Positions 11,201 through 20,232 are shown, numbered from the stretch's first letter. The stretch is 64,000 bases of DNA from Desulforamulus ruminis DSM 2154 (GCF_000215085.1 NC_015589.1:3732120-3796119), one strand, 5' to 3'. The notes: generated by a model from the sequence alone, not told the origin. Numbers and translations are program-made.

Positions 11201-13519
11201 TTAATTTAATAAGGGTTTTAACGAAATAAGTTCAGCAAATTGCTTCTTAATAGAAGGGTTCTCCTTTTCTGCTTTTTGCAGGATTTCCTGGCTTTTAGCT
11301 AAGTCGCCTTGCCTTTGCGCGAGCAACGCCTGCCAAATAAGACTCTCTTTCTGGACTTCCGGGTTTTGAGCGGCTTCATTTATATTAGAAACTGCCTGAT
11401 CCAAGTTGCCGGCAAGAAGATTAGCTATACCAATGTTTAATTTTATTTTATCCGTTACCGTAAGAGGAGGCGCATAGACCCACAATTCCCTCTTTTCCGG
11501 TTGAACCGATTCCATCACCGAGTTCATGTTCTTCGGGATGGACAAGGTTTGATTAATAAATTTAGAAGCTATGTTATCTCTTCCTGCTTTTAGCTCACTC
11601 GTCGCTGCTGAGATCAATACGTTAGAAAACAATTCATAATAGCGCACCTTCAGGGGCGCCAATTCTACTGCTTTTTGGGCAGCTGAAACTGCTTGATCAT
11701 TTTGATTGGCTCGGAGATATGCAATGGCTAATTCATATTGTCTCTCTGGATTGTAACGGGCCATTCTCGCTGCTTTCTCGGCATATTCAATAGCCTTGTC
11801 CTGCTTGCCAAATACTACTCCTTGCAATTGAGAGGCTATACCATAATTCTCGGAAGCCAGAGGATTCATCATAATGGCTTGGTGAATTAGGGTCTCAGCC
11901 CGCTCTCCATCTCCTGAGGTAACTGCGTTAACGGACGCCGAAGCTAAATTCGAAGAAGAAATCATTATTAAAGTACCACCTATTACAGTCACCGCCAACG
12001 TAGTTGATATTGCTAGTTTATAACGAGAAAATTTATTTTTGGGGGTCTCTTTTGTTTCTTTAGATTCCGCTTCTTGAGCAGAACCAACAGCAACCAAGCA
12101 AGCCATCAGTGTAAACATCGTTATTGTTAATGCAGCCAGTGACAAATCAAAATCAAATACTGCGTGGGAAATAATAGCAAGAACAGAACAAATCAAAGTA
12201 GCCACTAGGCTTCGAGAATGGTCATATGTTAATGAAGCTATATAAATTTTAATCGACTTGATTAAAAATATGATCCATATAGTAGCTGCAATTAACAATC
12301 CGGCCAAGCCTGTCTCAATAGCTATCTGCAAGAAATAGCTATGGGTTTGTCTGGCAGTATATCCATATCCCTGGTAGATGCTATACGCTTCAGACCAGCC
12401 GCCGCCACCCCATCCTAAAATTGGTCTTTCCTTTATCATTTTTAGACCGTCCTGATAGATGGTAAGGCGTTCCATAGCTCCATGCATATGAATTTTTTCC
12501 ATTATTATTTGAAAAACACCTAAGGAGCCAAGAGCTGCTGAACCAACGATTATAATGATGATCATTGTAATTAGTAATTGTCGGAATGTGATTTTAATTG
12601 CTGAATCACTATTACAAAATTTCATTATCGCCCATTGTCCTAAGGATACAACAGTTATTCCTCCAATAATCCACAGCCAGGCTAAACCGATATTTTTCTC
12701 CGTGATACCGAAAAGAAACATTTTACTCACTAAAAGACCAAGGAGGCTCAAAATAATTGTACTAGTTATTAAACTAAATCTTTTAGATATAGGGCTGAGA
12801 AACCATAAGACTACCATAAAAATTCCAAATATGATGTATCCTCCATGGGATTGTGTAGAGAAAAAAACCATCAGCAACAAGAAATTGCCTACTGAAAGGA
12901 CTCCTTTATGCAGATTGGTTGATAGTTCTTCTCTTAGGTATGAACCAATAAAAATAGAAGCGGTCAGAAATGAAGCTAGTGAATTTTTGTACTGGAAAGT
13001 TGAAGCAATGGTTCCACCGTCGCTGGTTAAAAAGCCATCTTTAATTTGTAAAAAGCCTGAGGCTGTAAAAATGCCAGCGATTGATACACCAAGAGCAGTA
13101 AGGTATATAACAAAAAAAATATTCCGTATATTTTTTCCTGAACGAAGCAACTTAACAGCAGACCAAAAAACCAAAAAATATAAAAGGTTTTCAATCACTT
13201 CGTCCAGCGAAAAGGCATAATTGGCAGCGGAAAAAGTAGCCATCATGTAGATAAGTGGTAACCCTAATATCATAAAATTTAAGGGCTCTACTGAAAATAT
13301 ACGATTTTCCCCACGATAATAAATCAGACTAGTTAACCAAAAGATTATCATAGCAAAAATTAATGCTACTCTTTGATCCTTAGCAAAAAAAAGCCCGCTA
13401 AAAAAAGGAGAGAAAACCAGCAATATACAGAATCCCCAAAAAGCAATCTGTTCAATTATATTTTCACTCTTTATGGCAGTTTTCTTTTTAATATTTCTTT
13501 TGATCGAAACAGTACTCAT
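11201..13519 (-). CDS. O-antigen ligase/polymerase-like membrane protein with TPR tail
   Basis: Large membrane protein of 772 aa. Residues about 25-470 hold some 11-13 hydrophobic helices with the Wzy_C/O-antigen-ligase region, including the loop ERPILGWGGGGW and the following RQTHSYFLQIAIETG that carries the conserved His of the family. After a last helix near 500, residues about 525-770 are helical repeats with TPR spacing (for example AIEYAEKAARMARYNPERQY). Because export is by an ABC transporter, a polymerase is not needed, so transfer of the finished glycan to a surface protein is the likelier role, as for WsaB in Geobacillus. That is inference. It heads the glycan operon. Confidence 0.8.
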   Translation of the reverse strand: MSTVSIKRNIKKKTAIKSENIIEQIAFWGFCILLVFSPFFSGLFFAKDQRVALIFAMIIFWLTSLIYYRGENRIFSVEPLNFMILGLPLIYMMATFSAANYAFSLDEVIENLLYFLVFWSAVKLLRSGKNIRNIFFVIYLTALGVSIAGIFTASGFLQIKDGFLTSDGGTIASTFQYKNSLASFLTASIFIGSYLREELSTNLHKGVLSVGNFLLLMVFFSTQSHGGYIIFGIFMVVLWFLSPISKRFSLITSTIILSLLGLLVSKMFLFGITEKNIGLAWLWIIGGITVVSLGQWAIMKFCNSDSAIKITFRQLLITMIIIIIVGSAALGSLGVFQIIMEKIHMHGAMERLTIYQDGLKMIKERPILGWGGGGWSEAYSIYQGYGYTARQTHSYFLQIAIETGLAGLLIAATIWIIFLIKSIKIYIASLTYDHSRSLVATLICSVLAIISHAVFDFDLSLAALTITMFTLMACLVAVGSAQEAESKETKETPKNKFSRYKLAISTTLAVTVIGGTLIMISSSNLASASVNAVTSGDGERAETLIHQAIMMNPLASENYGIASQLQGVVFGKQDKAIEYAEKAARMARYNPERQYELAIAYLRANQNDQAVSAAQKAVELAPLKVRYYELFSNVLISAATSELKAGRDNIASKFINQTLSIPKNMNSVMESVQPEKRELWVYAPPLTVTDKIKLNIGIANLLAGNLDQAVSNINEAAQNPEVQKESLIWQALLAQRQGDLAKSQEILQKAEKENPSIKKQFAELISLKPLLN

Positions 13520-13660
13520 ATAAACATACTCCTAATAAATATGATATTTATATTTTTGATTCTACAATTGCCGGCAATATTCCTTTTATATTTACATTTT
13601 CTCTAAAAGGAAAAATTTGATTCATTGATTTATTTAAGATTAAATATTTCTATTTGGTAA

Positions 13661-13692
13661 TAAAAATAGGCTGGTAACTTTTTCTACCAGCC
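13661..13692 (-). terminator. Rho-independent terminator after the CuAO-domain gene
   Basis: An 8 bp stem GGCTGGTA/TACCAGCC (13669-13676 with 13685-13692) is followed on the minus strand by a T-rich tract. It lies about 50 bp beyond the stop at 13742 and separates that gene from the glycan operon starting at 13519. The rest of the 222 bp gap is A+T rich with nothing else recognised. Confidence 0.75.
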
Positions 13693-13741
13693 ATAACTTA
13701 GTGAAAATCAGCGATTTGGCGTATATTGTAAAACAATTCTG

Positions 13742-14293
13742 TTAAAAATCATCCTTTATCTTTTCTACAAGCAAATTTCCATTTTTAGAATCCCATATAA
13801 ATGGCACAAAATCTCCTCTTTCCCACAGGATTTGTAAAGATACGGTTGAAAATTCTCCTCTCTTGATGGGCGTATATTTAAAATTTCTGTTATTGAAACT
13901 AATATGGCTGCTTCCGAGACCTATAGAATAGTAATTTGAATAATATCTTCTCATCAGATCTATGTAATTATGAACTTCCATATATACTTGACCATCTTGT
14001 TCCCAATAGGGCCAGGTTGTTTGTTTACCATTCAACTTCATTAATTTATAGTCTGGGGTATTACTAATAATTTCGACTGTGGGATTTAGGTCGTTCCAAT
14101 TAACCTCCGCATTCAAGGATTCTGCAATAAACCTCAGAGGAACCATAACATGCCTTTCTATAATTCGGGCTGGGGTTGTTGGGTCTGTAACACTTCCATT
14201 AATTCGTATTTCAATGTTTTGCTGAGCAAATCCCTGTCTACCAAAAGAAAAACTAAAACAGAGGATCAATAAAATAATCGTTAATTTTTTCAT
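13742..14293 (-). CDS. Secreted copper-amine-oxidase N-domain protein
   Basis: 183 aa protein with a clear signal peptide (MKKLTIILLILCFSFSFG, cleavage near AQQ at 22-25). Residues about 28-75 match the Cu_amine_oxidN1 fold used as a surface module in clostridia: EIRINGS, then RIIERHVMVPLRFIAESL and NWND. The rest is unassigned and rich in Tyr and Asn. Despite the domain name there is no oxidase catalytic region, and the module is usually structural. The same module closes the S-layer-like protein at 15705-18029, so both probably belong to the same cell-surface layer. It is a single gene bounded by two terminators. Confidence 0.75.
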   Translation of the reverse strand: MKKLTIILLILCFSFSFGRQGFAQQNIEIRINGSVTDPTTPARIIERHVMVPLRFIAESLNAEVNWNDLNPTVEIISNTPDYKLMKLNGKQTTWPYWEQDGQVYMEVHNYIDLMRRYYSNYYSIGLGSSHISFNNRNFKYTPIKRGEFSTVSLQILWERGDFVPFIWDSKNGNLLVEKIKDDF

Positions 14294-14392
14294 ATAAGCC
14301 TCCTATATAAAATTAGTCCAAGGTTAAGCTCAATATATATTCTCTGTATTTACCAAAAACCCTCTGTTTTTTCAATTTATCTCTAAAAAATA

Positions 14393-14427
14393 GCCAACCC
14401 ATACCGCTTTAAGTGGTACGGGTTAGC
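14393..14427 (-). terminator. Terminator after the TolC-family gene
   Basis: Imperfect stem of about 12 bp (14393-14405 with 14415-14427, core AACCCxTACC/GGTAxGGGTT) followed on the minus strand by GGCTATTTTTT. It ends the transcript of the gene that stops at 14521, about 95 bp downstream of that stop. Confidence 0.7.
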
Positions 14428-14520
14428 ATTTAAGGTTAGCTCTGCCCACTCTTTTTGAGCAAGTGCAAGATTGCCTAGTTCAGGTTTATTATATAGTGAG
14501 ATTTATAAGCTTGCCACCCT

Positions 14521-15621
14521 CTAGGATTGCCCAACGCCATAGGCCCAGGGCTTTTTAAAGGCATAGGCAAGTATTTGATGTTGTCCACTAATTGCCAACA
14601 CATTTTGCTGAGCCTCCAGAAGATCCGTTTCGGCTTTTAATAAGTCAGACTTTGTTAACATACCAATCTCGTATTTAACTTTTGCTACCTTTAAGGCCTC
14701 TTCTGCCACAGTTACGCTTTCTTTTGCGCCGGCATACTGTTCTTCCAATTGCTTCAATGAATAATAGAATGTTCTTACTGTTTTACCTGTCATATCCTTT
14801 ATGTCGGCGGTACTTAATTCCGCTTTCTTCAAGTCGATTTCTTTTGCCTCGTATGGCTCTGTTCTATGGGAATCTGTAAAATCATATAGTCTTTTTGTCA
14901 ATTTAGCCAGATAAACGTTTTGTTCCGCCAGCCATACACTCGGGCTTGAATCCAGAATCCGGCTAACCTCCGAATCAAGGCTAGCAACTTCTACCGGTTT
15001 CAGTTCAGGCATATCCAGCAACACCGGCCGAGCGTCAGGAGAAAAGCCCATGAGTTGATTAAATTTCTGGTAGGCATCCTCCAAGGCTTTCACAGAAGAT
15101 TCTAAAGTTGTCTTGGCAGCAATATAATTGGCTTCCGCCTGCTTATAGTTAAGATTATCCAGCGTTCCAACCACCTTGCTTGTCAATGCCACGCGTCTTT
15201 GCCAATCTGCATTATTTAATTTTACTTCCGCAACCTTAGCCTTTTCCTGAGCCTGAATTACTTCATTGTATGCTTCAATAACTGACATTTCGACAGAGTC
15301 TTTTTTGGCCTCATAATTCTTTCGCGACATATTATAGTTTATTTCAGTTTGTGTTTGATTAAGCATTAAATTTTCCACGTCAGATGAAGCCACCGGTCCA
15401 GAGGGTATATACTCAAGCTTATCAGCAACGTAGTCTCTGACTTCCTGACCTCGTTCTACATCATATTCTGCATTTCTCAAGGATATATCCTGCTGCATGG
15501 CTCTATCGATGGCCATTTGCAATGTTAGACCGGAAGTATCTGATTCCTCTGCCCAAGCTCCGGGAATACACACCAAAACAAGGAGGCATACGGTTATAAA
15601 CCTACTGAAGATTTTTCGCAT
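14521..15621 (-). CDS. TolC-family (outer membrane efflux-like) secreted protein
   Basis: 366 aa protein with a signal peptide ending near AWAEE. The ATG at 15621, with AGGTGAGG just upstream, is preferred to the in-frame GTG at 15630, which lacks a ribosome site. Two long helical repeats typical of the OEP family are visible: LTLQMAIDRAMQQD near the start, and a second-repeat segment with KVKYEIGMLTKSDLLKAETD. It is shorter than Gram-negative TolC (about 430-470 mature residues), so the outer-membrane barrel strands may be reduced. A TolC-like protein in a presumed single-membrane Firmicute is odd; partners such as membrane-fusion proteins are not encoded nearby. It lies between the S-layer-like gene and a surface-module gene. 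Confidence 0.8.
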   Translation of the reverse strand: MRKIFSRFITVCLLVLVCIPGAWAEESDTSGLTLQMAIDRAMQQDISLRNAEYDVERGQEVRDYVADKLEYIPSGPVASSDVENLMLNQTQTEINYNMSRKNYEAKKDSVEMSVIEAYNEVIQAQEKAKVAEVKLNNADWQRRVALTSKVVGTLDNLNYKQAEANYIAAKTTLESSVKALEDAYQKFNQLMGFSPDARPVLLDMPELKPVEVASLDSEVSRILDSSPSVWLAEQNVYLAKLTKRLYDFTDSHRTEPYEAKEIDLKKAELSTADIKDMTGKTVRTFYYSLKQLEEQYAGAKESVTVAEEALKVAKVKYEIGMLTKSDLLKAETDLLEAQQNVLAISGQHQILAYAFKKPWAYGVGQS

Positions 15622-15653
15622 TAACCTCACCTTTAATTCACTATTTAGGAGAA

Positions 15654-15679
15654 GAAGCCCAGACTGAGGTCTGGGCTTC
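15654..15679 (-). terminator. Terminator after the S-layer-like gene
   Basis: A perfect 11 bp stem GAAGCCCAGAC/GTCTGGGCTTC with a TGAG loop, 25 bp after the stop at 15705. The minus-strand tract is TTCTTCTCCT, so termination may be partial and some transcript could continue into the TolC-family gene, whose start is only 33 bp further on. Confidence 0.75.
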
Positions 15680-15704
15680 TTTTAGTTAGTCAGTTACTTC
15701 GATA

Positions 15705-18029
15705 CTAGTAAGAAATTACAACCTGATTGTTTGCAAAACCTACTTGAGCACCGAACCCTTCAGCTACAAAGCGAGCAGGCAGCATTGTGCGACCGTTTAC
15801 AACTTCAGGAGCTACGTCCATTGCAGTCAGAGTACCGTTGTTGTCAAGGTTCTTGTCGCCAACAGTCATCTTCAGAGTAACGTCGCCCTTCTTCAGGGTT
15901 ACTACACCGTTTTCATAACCAATGTTTTCTTCCGCTACACCCAGAGACAGGGCCAGGTAGCGAACGGGCACATAGGTGCGGCTGTCCTTGATGTAAGGAG
16001 CAACATCCATTACTTTGGTTACTCCACCAATGCTGTATACCGTGGAACCGATAGTAAAGGTAACAGCACCGCTTTCACTGGCAGGAGTAATAACATTAGC
16101 TACAGTAGCGCTAGCAGCAGAGGAGCTCTTGGGGAATACTTTAAACGCGTCATCACCATTGGTGGCAACGGTGAAGGCTTCTTGGCCCTCTACTTCAACT
16201 ACACCACTAGTATTAATACTGAAGTAATCTTTTACTTCGGACTCAGTGTTAACATCACTTACTGCATCGCCTTTAACCTTCACGGTTACAGGTCCTACAG
16301 GAACAGTACGGTCTACAATGTACTTCAAGCCAGAGATTTTAATTGTGCTGGCGGTTGTGCTGTCGCCATCAATATAGAAGGTTACCTGGTTGTCGTCTTC
16401 AGCACCATCGTCCTGAGTCTTGATGCTGTCTTCATCAATATTCAGGTCGCCTTCAGTCACTTCTACTTCAGGCTCGGAAGCAAAACGCACACCCTGGGGC
16501 AGGTCAAGAACCATCCAGCAGTCGTCTTTGATAGCACCAGCTTCAGCTTCGGTGATAATGATCTCGCCACCGGCTACGTTGCTGGTACCAATCTTCAGAT
16601 CAGGAGCGCTATCAACTTTTACAGATACAGGATTAACGATTTTAGCTACAACCAGTTCACCAGTCAAGCCTGCAGTACCGCCGACTTTAACTTTGAGATC
16701 ACCGGTTACGCCGGGTTCCAAAACAACTTCCATGTCTTCCAGAATCAATTCAGCCGCATCAGAAGACTTGCCGCTAAATGTGAATTTAGCAGTTTTACCA
16801 TCTTTACCGGGGAAACCAGTTACATCAATATCCAAGCCGCTATCGCTGTCATCATCCAGATCGCCCCATCTAGCATTGGCAGGCAATTCTAAGGTCAGAG
16901 TACGTCCATCAATAAGGCTCTCTGCAACAGATTCAGTGATAATAAGGTTGGCAATCTGCTGTTCCAACATACCAGCATAAACGGTAGGAACATCTCCGTC
17001 TACTTTAATTTCAGTTTCGTAGTTGCCATAGTTACCAACTTTTAATTCAGAAGGAGCAATATCGCTTTCGCCGCTGATTTTCATCATGATTTCACCAAGC
17101 TTAGCATCGGTTTCATCATCAACTTCAATATCTACCACAATTTCAATGCAAGTAGCAGAATCGGTTGTGAAACCGTTTGCTAAGTCTATTTGCAGTTCAT
17201 CATCATCAGCAAAGATTGTAGCATCAGTGTTAGTAGAATCATTTAAAGCATCTGCCAGATCGGAATCTCCCCAGATAGTGCTAACAGATGTGGGGTTTTT
17301 AAAGGCAAAACCTTTGGGCAGTTTAAACAAAACAGACTCATCTTCGTCTTCTAAAGCACCGGCACGGTCTTCAGTTATACGAATTTTAATTTCATCGCTG
17401 TTACTGAAGGAATCCACACTGCTAACAGTTACGTTTACGGCACCGCCGCTTGCATTACCGATAGTTGCACTGCCAGCCGGGAAACCAGATCCGGAAGGAG
17501 CGTCAAAAGTCAAATCAATTTGACCGGAGAAACCGTCATCTACATAAACTTTCTTAGCATAGATGTAGAACCAAGCATCGTCACCAGAGGAAGGATTACC
17601 AACTACTTGCATTTTAACTTCATTGTCTTTCAGGCGTGTAAACTGAAGCATTCCAGCGCCAGCCAGAGCGTTGTTGTCACCGCCCACTTTGTCAGGAACT
17701 AAAACATAGTTATCAATACCATATTTGTAGGCAGAACCCTGTACGGATCCAGTATTCCAATCGTCAGATGTCGTTTTAGCACTACCCGTTCTCCATTCAA
17801 AGTCAGAAGGCAGGCGGAAGGTTACAACATCACCTTGTTCTAGCTGACCAGCTGTAAAGTGTGCAAAAACAGCACCCAAATCCTGAACAGCGTCGTCTTC
17901 TACAGTGTTTGCTTTAATCGTGGTGTACTCGCTGGCAGCAAACGCAGAACCTGCGGGAAGAAGCAGGCCGATTAGCATAGCTAGAGTCACCAGAATGGAG
18001 ATTGCCTTGTTGGCTTTTCTCAGCTTCAA
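15705..18029 (-). CDS. Large secreted S-layer-like protein with C-terminal CuAO-N modules
   Basis: 774 aa exported protein. The signal peptide (MKLRKANKAISILVTLAMLI...) ends at AFA about residue 31. The mature part is acidic, rich in Asp, Val, Ser and Thr, nearly free of Cys, and made of beta-type repeats (recurring ITEaxA...DDExxxFKLPxGF patterns near 210, 365 and 490). The last ~120 residues contain Cu_amine_oxidN1 segments (TYVPVRYLALSLG; GRTMLPARFVAEGFG). No SLH repeats were seen, so anchoring may use the CuAO-N module. The long leader, dedicated terminator and neighbouring glycosylation genes make it the best candidate for the main glycosylated surface-layer protein, but this is inference. 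Confidence 0.75.
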   Translation of the reverse strand: MKLRKANKAISILVTLAMLIGLLLPAGSAFAASEYTTIKANTVEDDAVQDLGAVFAHFTAGQLEQGDVVTFRLPSDFEWRTGSAKTTSDDWNTGSVQGSAYKYGIDNYVLVPDKVGGDNNALAGAGMLQFTRLKDNEVKMQVVGNPSSGDDAWFYIYAKKVYVDDGFSGQIDLTFDAPSGSGFPAGSATIGNASGGAVNVTVSSVDSFSNSDEIKIRITEDRAGALEDEDESVLFKLPKGFAFKNPTSVSTIWGDSDLADALNDSTNTDATIFADDDELQIDLANGFTTDSATCIEIVVDIEVDDETDAKLGEIMMKISGESDIAPSELKVGNYGNYETEIKVDGDVPTVYAGMLEQQIANLIITESVAESLIDGRTLTLELPANARWGDLDDDSDSGLDIDVTGFPGKDGKTAKFTFSGKSSDAAELILEDMEVVLEPGVTGDLKVKVGGTAGLTGELVVAKIVNPVSVKVDSAPDLKIGTSNVAGGEIIITEAEAGAIKDDCWMVLDLPQGVRFASEPEVEVTEGDLNIDEDSIKTQDDGAEDDNQVTFYIDGDSTTASTIKISGLKYIVDRTVPVGPVTVKVKGDAVSDVNTESEVKDYFSINTSGVVEVEGQEAFTVATNGDDAFKVFPKSSSAASATVANVITPASESGAVTFTIGSTVYSIGGVTKVMDVAPYIKDSRTYVPVRYLALSLGVAEENIGYENGVVTLKKGDVTLKMTVGDKNLDNNGTLTAMDVAPEVVNGRTMLPARFVAEGFGAQVGFANNQVVISY

Positions 18030-18440
18030 AACGTTTTCCTCCTAAATGTTATTCCAAGGTTTTATTGTTGTCCGGACTCGGCTTTACACCTTACCGGTTG
18101 GCTTACTTCCCTTGGTTGAAGTTGGCCAAGCTATTGATTGGTTAGTTGGACGAACCATTCCCCTCTAGGTCCGACCATCCCCCCTTTCAATAAAATTTAA
18201 AAAGGTGCCTGGATTTTTGCCATTTCCTGCAAGATGTCGGTTATGGCATTGTTACTGCCTTGTAGACGGCACCAATTGCTAGATGTGGTTAGTTCTACAC
18301 AAGCTGGCAAAAATCCTTTAAATCTGGGTCTTTTTTTCTTAAAAGGCTTTGTTTGCTACTAAGCAATTCAATAAGTTAGACGGCTGTTTTCACAAAAGGT
18401 TCCCGCAAAGGTGAAAGTTTTTTATGATCAACTTTAAAAT
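18030..18440 (-). promoter_or_regulatory. Long structured 5' leader of the S-layer-like gene
   Basis: Gene-free 489 bp between mbl and the S-layer-like start; it also holds the mbl terminator. On the minus strand a perfect 12 bp inverted repeat GGATTTTTGCCA/TGGCAAAAATCC (18305-18316 and 18211-18222) closes an 82 nt region that includes smaller GC-rich complementary segments. Further smaller hairpins (CTTGG...CCAAG near 18110-18130) follow. A GGAGG site precedes the ATG at 18029. No known riboswitch consensus was recognised. A long untranslated leader is common for S-layer genes and may stabilise the mRNA. I found no convincing promoter. Confidence 0.5.
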
Positions 18441-18478
18441 AAAAAGGCGTCTATCCTTCCTTTCAAAGAGATAGACGC
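18436..18478 (-). terminator. Terminator of mbl
   Basis: A perfect 9 bp stem GCGTCTATC/GATAGACGC (18470-18478 with 18447-18455) followed on the minus strand by CCTTTTTATTTT. It lies about 40 bp after the mbl stop and insulates the S-layer-like gene from mbl. Confidence 0.88.
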
Positions 18479-18518
18479 TTCCTTTTTCTGAAATGTTCCC
18501 TAGATTATTCTTTTTATA

Positions 18519-19553
18519 TTACCCCATGACCTTCTTAAACAGCTTACTGCTCTTCTGTTTCGGCAGCACATTCATCATAGCCAGCGCCTTGCCGGTACCC
18601 AAGGCGATACAGGAGATAGCGTCGTCAGCTACATAAACCGGGAGACCGGTCTCCTCGGAGAGGAGGGTATCCATACCGTTGAGCAGTGCGCCGCCACCGG
18701 TCATGACGATGCCTTTGTTGACAATATCGGCGGCCAGTTCGGGAGGGGTTACCTCCAGCACTTCTTTCACAGCTCCCACTACAGCTTCCAATGGTTCCTC
18801 AATAGCGTTGTAAATCTGGTGGCTGCTGACGGTAACCGCTTTAGGCAGGCCGGTAATCAGGTCACGGCCACGGATTTGCATGACTCTTTCTCCGGTACGC
18901 TGAGGGTGCGCGGTGGCAATTTCCACTTTAATTTCCTCGCCGGTACGTTCACCGATCATGAGGCTGAATTCTTTCCTTATGTAGCGCACGATGGCTTCGT
19001 CGAACTTGTCTCCGCCTACCCGGATGGAACGGCTGACCACAATGCCGCCTAGGGAGAGGACAGCCACATCGGAGGTGCCGCCGCCGATGTCCACCACCAT
19101 GGAGCCGCTGGGTTCCGAAATGTCGATGCCCGCGCCCAGGGCGGCTGCCAGGGGCTCTTCAATGAGGTGAGCGGTGCGGCCGCCGGCCTGGATGGTGGCC
19201 TGGCGGACGGCCCGTTCTTCTACCCCGGTAACCCCGGAGGGGATGCAGACCATAACCCGGGGGCGGAAGAACCATTTCTTGCCGTTGGCTTTATTAATGA
19301 AGTAACGAAGCATTTTTTCTGTTACGTCGTAATCGGCGATAACTCCTTCCCGCAGGGGGCGGGTGGCTACAATATTGCCCGGGGTGCGGCCCAGCATGCG
19401 GCGGGCTTCTTCACCCACGGCAATAATCCGTCCGGTGTCTTTATTTATGGCTACCACCGAAGGTTCCCGGAGAACAATTCCTTTTCCTTTTACATAAACC
19501 AGTACGCTGGCGGTTCCCAGGTCCACCCCGATGTCGGAGCTCAGTCCAAACAT
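18519..19553 (-). CDS. mbl: MreB-family rod-shape protein Mbl
   Basis: Bacterial actin homologue (344 aa) that polymerises under the membrane and guides lateral wall synthesis. ATP-binding elements are intact: phosphate-1 loop GVDLGTA (9-15), phosphate-2 loop VVDIGGGTSD near 158-167, and the adenosine loop MTGGGALLNG near 287-296. The position directly after spoIIID matches the spoIIID-mbl pair of Bacillus, supporting Mbl over MreB proper (mreBCD are absent here). It has its own promoter upstream at 19577-19605 and a strong terminator. Confidence 0.92.
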   Translation of the reverse strand: MFGLSSDIGVDLGTASVLVYVKGKGIVLREPSVVAINKDTGRIIAVGEEARRMLGRTPGNIVATRPLREGVIADYDVTEKMLRYFINKANGKKWFFRPRVMVCIPSGVTGVEERAVRQATIQAGGRTAHLIEEPLAAALGAGIDISEPSGSMVVDIGGGTSDVAVLSLGGIVVSRSIRVGGDKFDEAIVRYIRKEFSLMIGERTGEEIKVEIATAHPQRTGERVMQIRGRDLITGLPKAVTVSSHQIYNAIEEPLEAVVGAVKEVLEVTPPELAADIVNKGIVMTGGGALLNGMDTLLSEETGLPVYVADDAISCIALGTGKALAMMNVLPKQKSSKLFKKVMG

Positions 19554-19576
19554 TTGTTGTTCCTCCTAAAATAGGT

Positions 19577-19605
19577 ATTATGATTCGGTTTTTATTATGT
19601 ATCAA
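19577..19605 (-). promoter_or_regulatory. Sigma-A-type promoter of mbl
   Basis: On the minus strand TTGATA and CATAAT are separated by exactly 17 bp, each differing from consensus at one position. The predicted start lies a few bases before an AGGAGG site that precedes the mbl ATG at 19553. Confidence 0.65.
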
Positions 19606-19660
19606 AGGTTGGTCAATTGTTTTCAGTCTTTGACATCCGGTTTCCTGCTGAAAACAAATG

Positions 19661-19692
19661 ACGACAGCCGGACCCTTGAGGAATACCCTCAG
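19661..19692. repeat. Fragment of the intergenic palindromic repeat family
   Basis: One isolated unit, read on the minus strand as GGGTATTCCTCAAGGGTCC followed by GGCTGTCGTC, matches the 33 bp unit of the repeat family seen at 21-58 kb. It lies between the spoIIID terminator and the mbl promoter and has no partner arm, so it looks like a decayed remnant. Confidence 0.45.
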
Positions 19693-19750
19693 CAAGGGCT
19701 TGTCCGCCCGTCTAGCCACGGAATAGGAAACGTAGAAACAAAAGAAAAAA

Positions 19751-19799
19751 GTAGGAAAGGCAGATTTGACCTAATTCAGTAAAATTCTATCCTTCCTAC
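19751..19799 (-). terminator. Terminator of spoIIID
   Basis: Arms GTAGGAAGG (19791-19799 on the minus strand) and CCTTTCCTAC (19751-19760) pair around a 30 nt A+T-rich loop and are followed by TTTTTTC. The large loop is unusual, but stem and U-tract are clear. It lies 38 bp past the spoIIID stop. Confidence 0.65.
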
Positions 19800-19836
19800 T
19801 AAAATTCCTCTTTATATATAAAATTTCTCAGCGGGA

Positions 19837-20088
19837 TTAAATAATTTCTTTATATTTGCGCCGGGTGGCTTCCCCGCCCCTTAAATGGCGCTCGGCCTTA
19901 TTCTCATCCAGTATGGCTTTGACCTCCTGCGCCAGGTGTTTATTTAATGAAGGAAGCCGCTCGGTCATATCTTTGTGGACCGTGCTTTTGCTTACCTGGA
20001 AAACCTGGGCCGCCCCCCGAACGGTGGCCTTTGTCTCCAAAATATATGCACAGATGTCCAGCACCCGTTTTTGGATGTAGTCCTGCAT
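19837..20088 (-). CDS. spoIIID: Sporulation transcription factor SpoIIID
   Basis: Small DNA-binding regulator (83 aa) that acts in the mother cell to switch from sigma-E to sigma-K genes. A helix-turn-helix spans about residues 22-42 (GAAQVFQVSKSTVHKDM), followed by the conserved basic tail RHLRGGEATRRKY. Length and sequence fit the family closely. The gene stands alone with its own terminator upstream of mbl, as in Bacillus. An AGGAGG site precedes the ATG. Confidence 0.95.
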   Translation of the reverse strand: MQDYIQKRVLDICAYILETKATVRGAAQVFQVSKSTVHKDMTERLPSLNKHLAQEVKAILDENKAERHLRGGEATRRKYKEII

Positions 20089-20232
20089 TTCCCTACCTCC
20101 TGTTTCGGTCTTCAGACATCCGACGGGGATGCCTGTTGCAAAAAACCTTTGCCGGTCGTCACTGATAAAACATATTGGTAAAACCCGTTGACCTGGGTCC
20201 CCGGTTTTCTTTCAATATCGATTTTCATGGAA

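Noticed and set aside
13742-14293. Copper amine oxidase enzyme activity
   Set aside because: Only the N-terminal structural module is present; there is no topaquinone or copper-binding catalytic domain.
15744-16892. Long plus-strand open frames opposite the S-layer-like gene
   Set aside because: They mirror the codon pattern of the minus-strand gene, lack ribosome sites and encode no recognisable protein.
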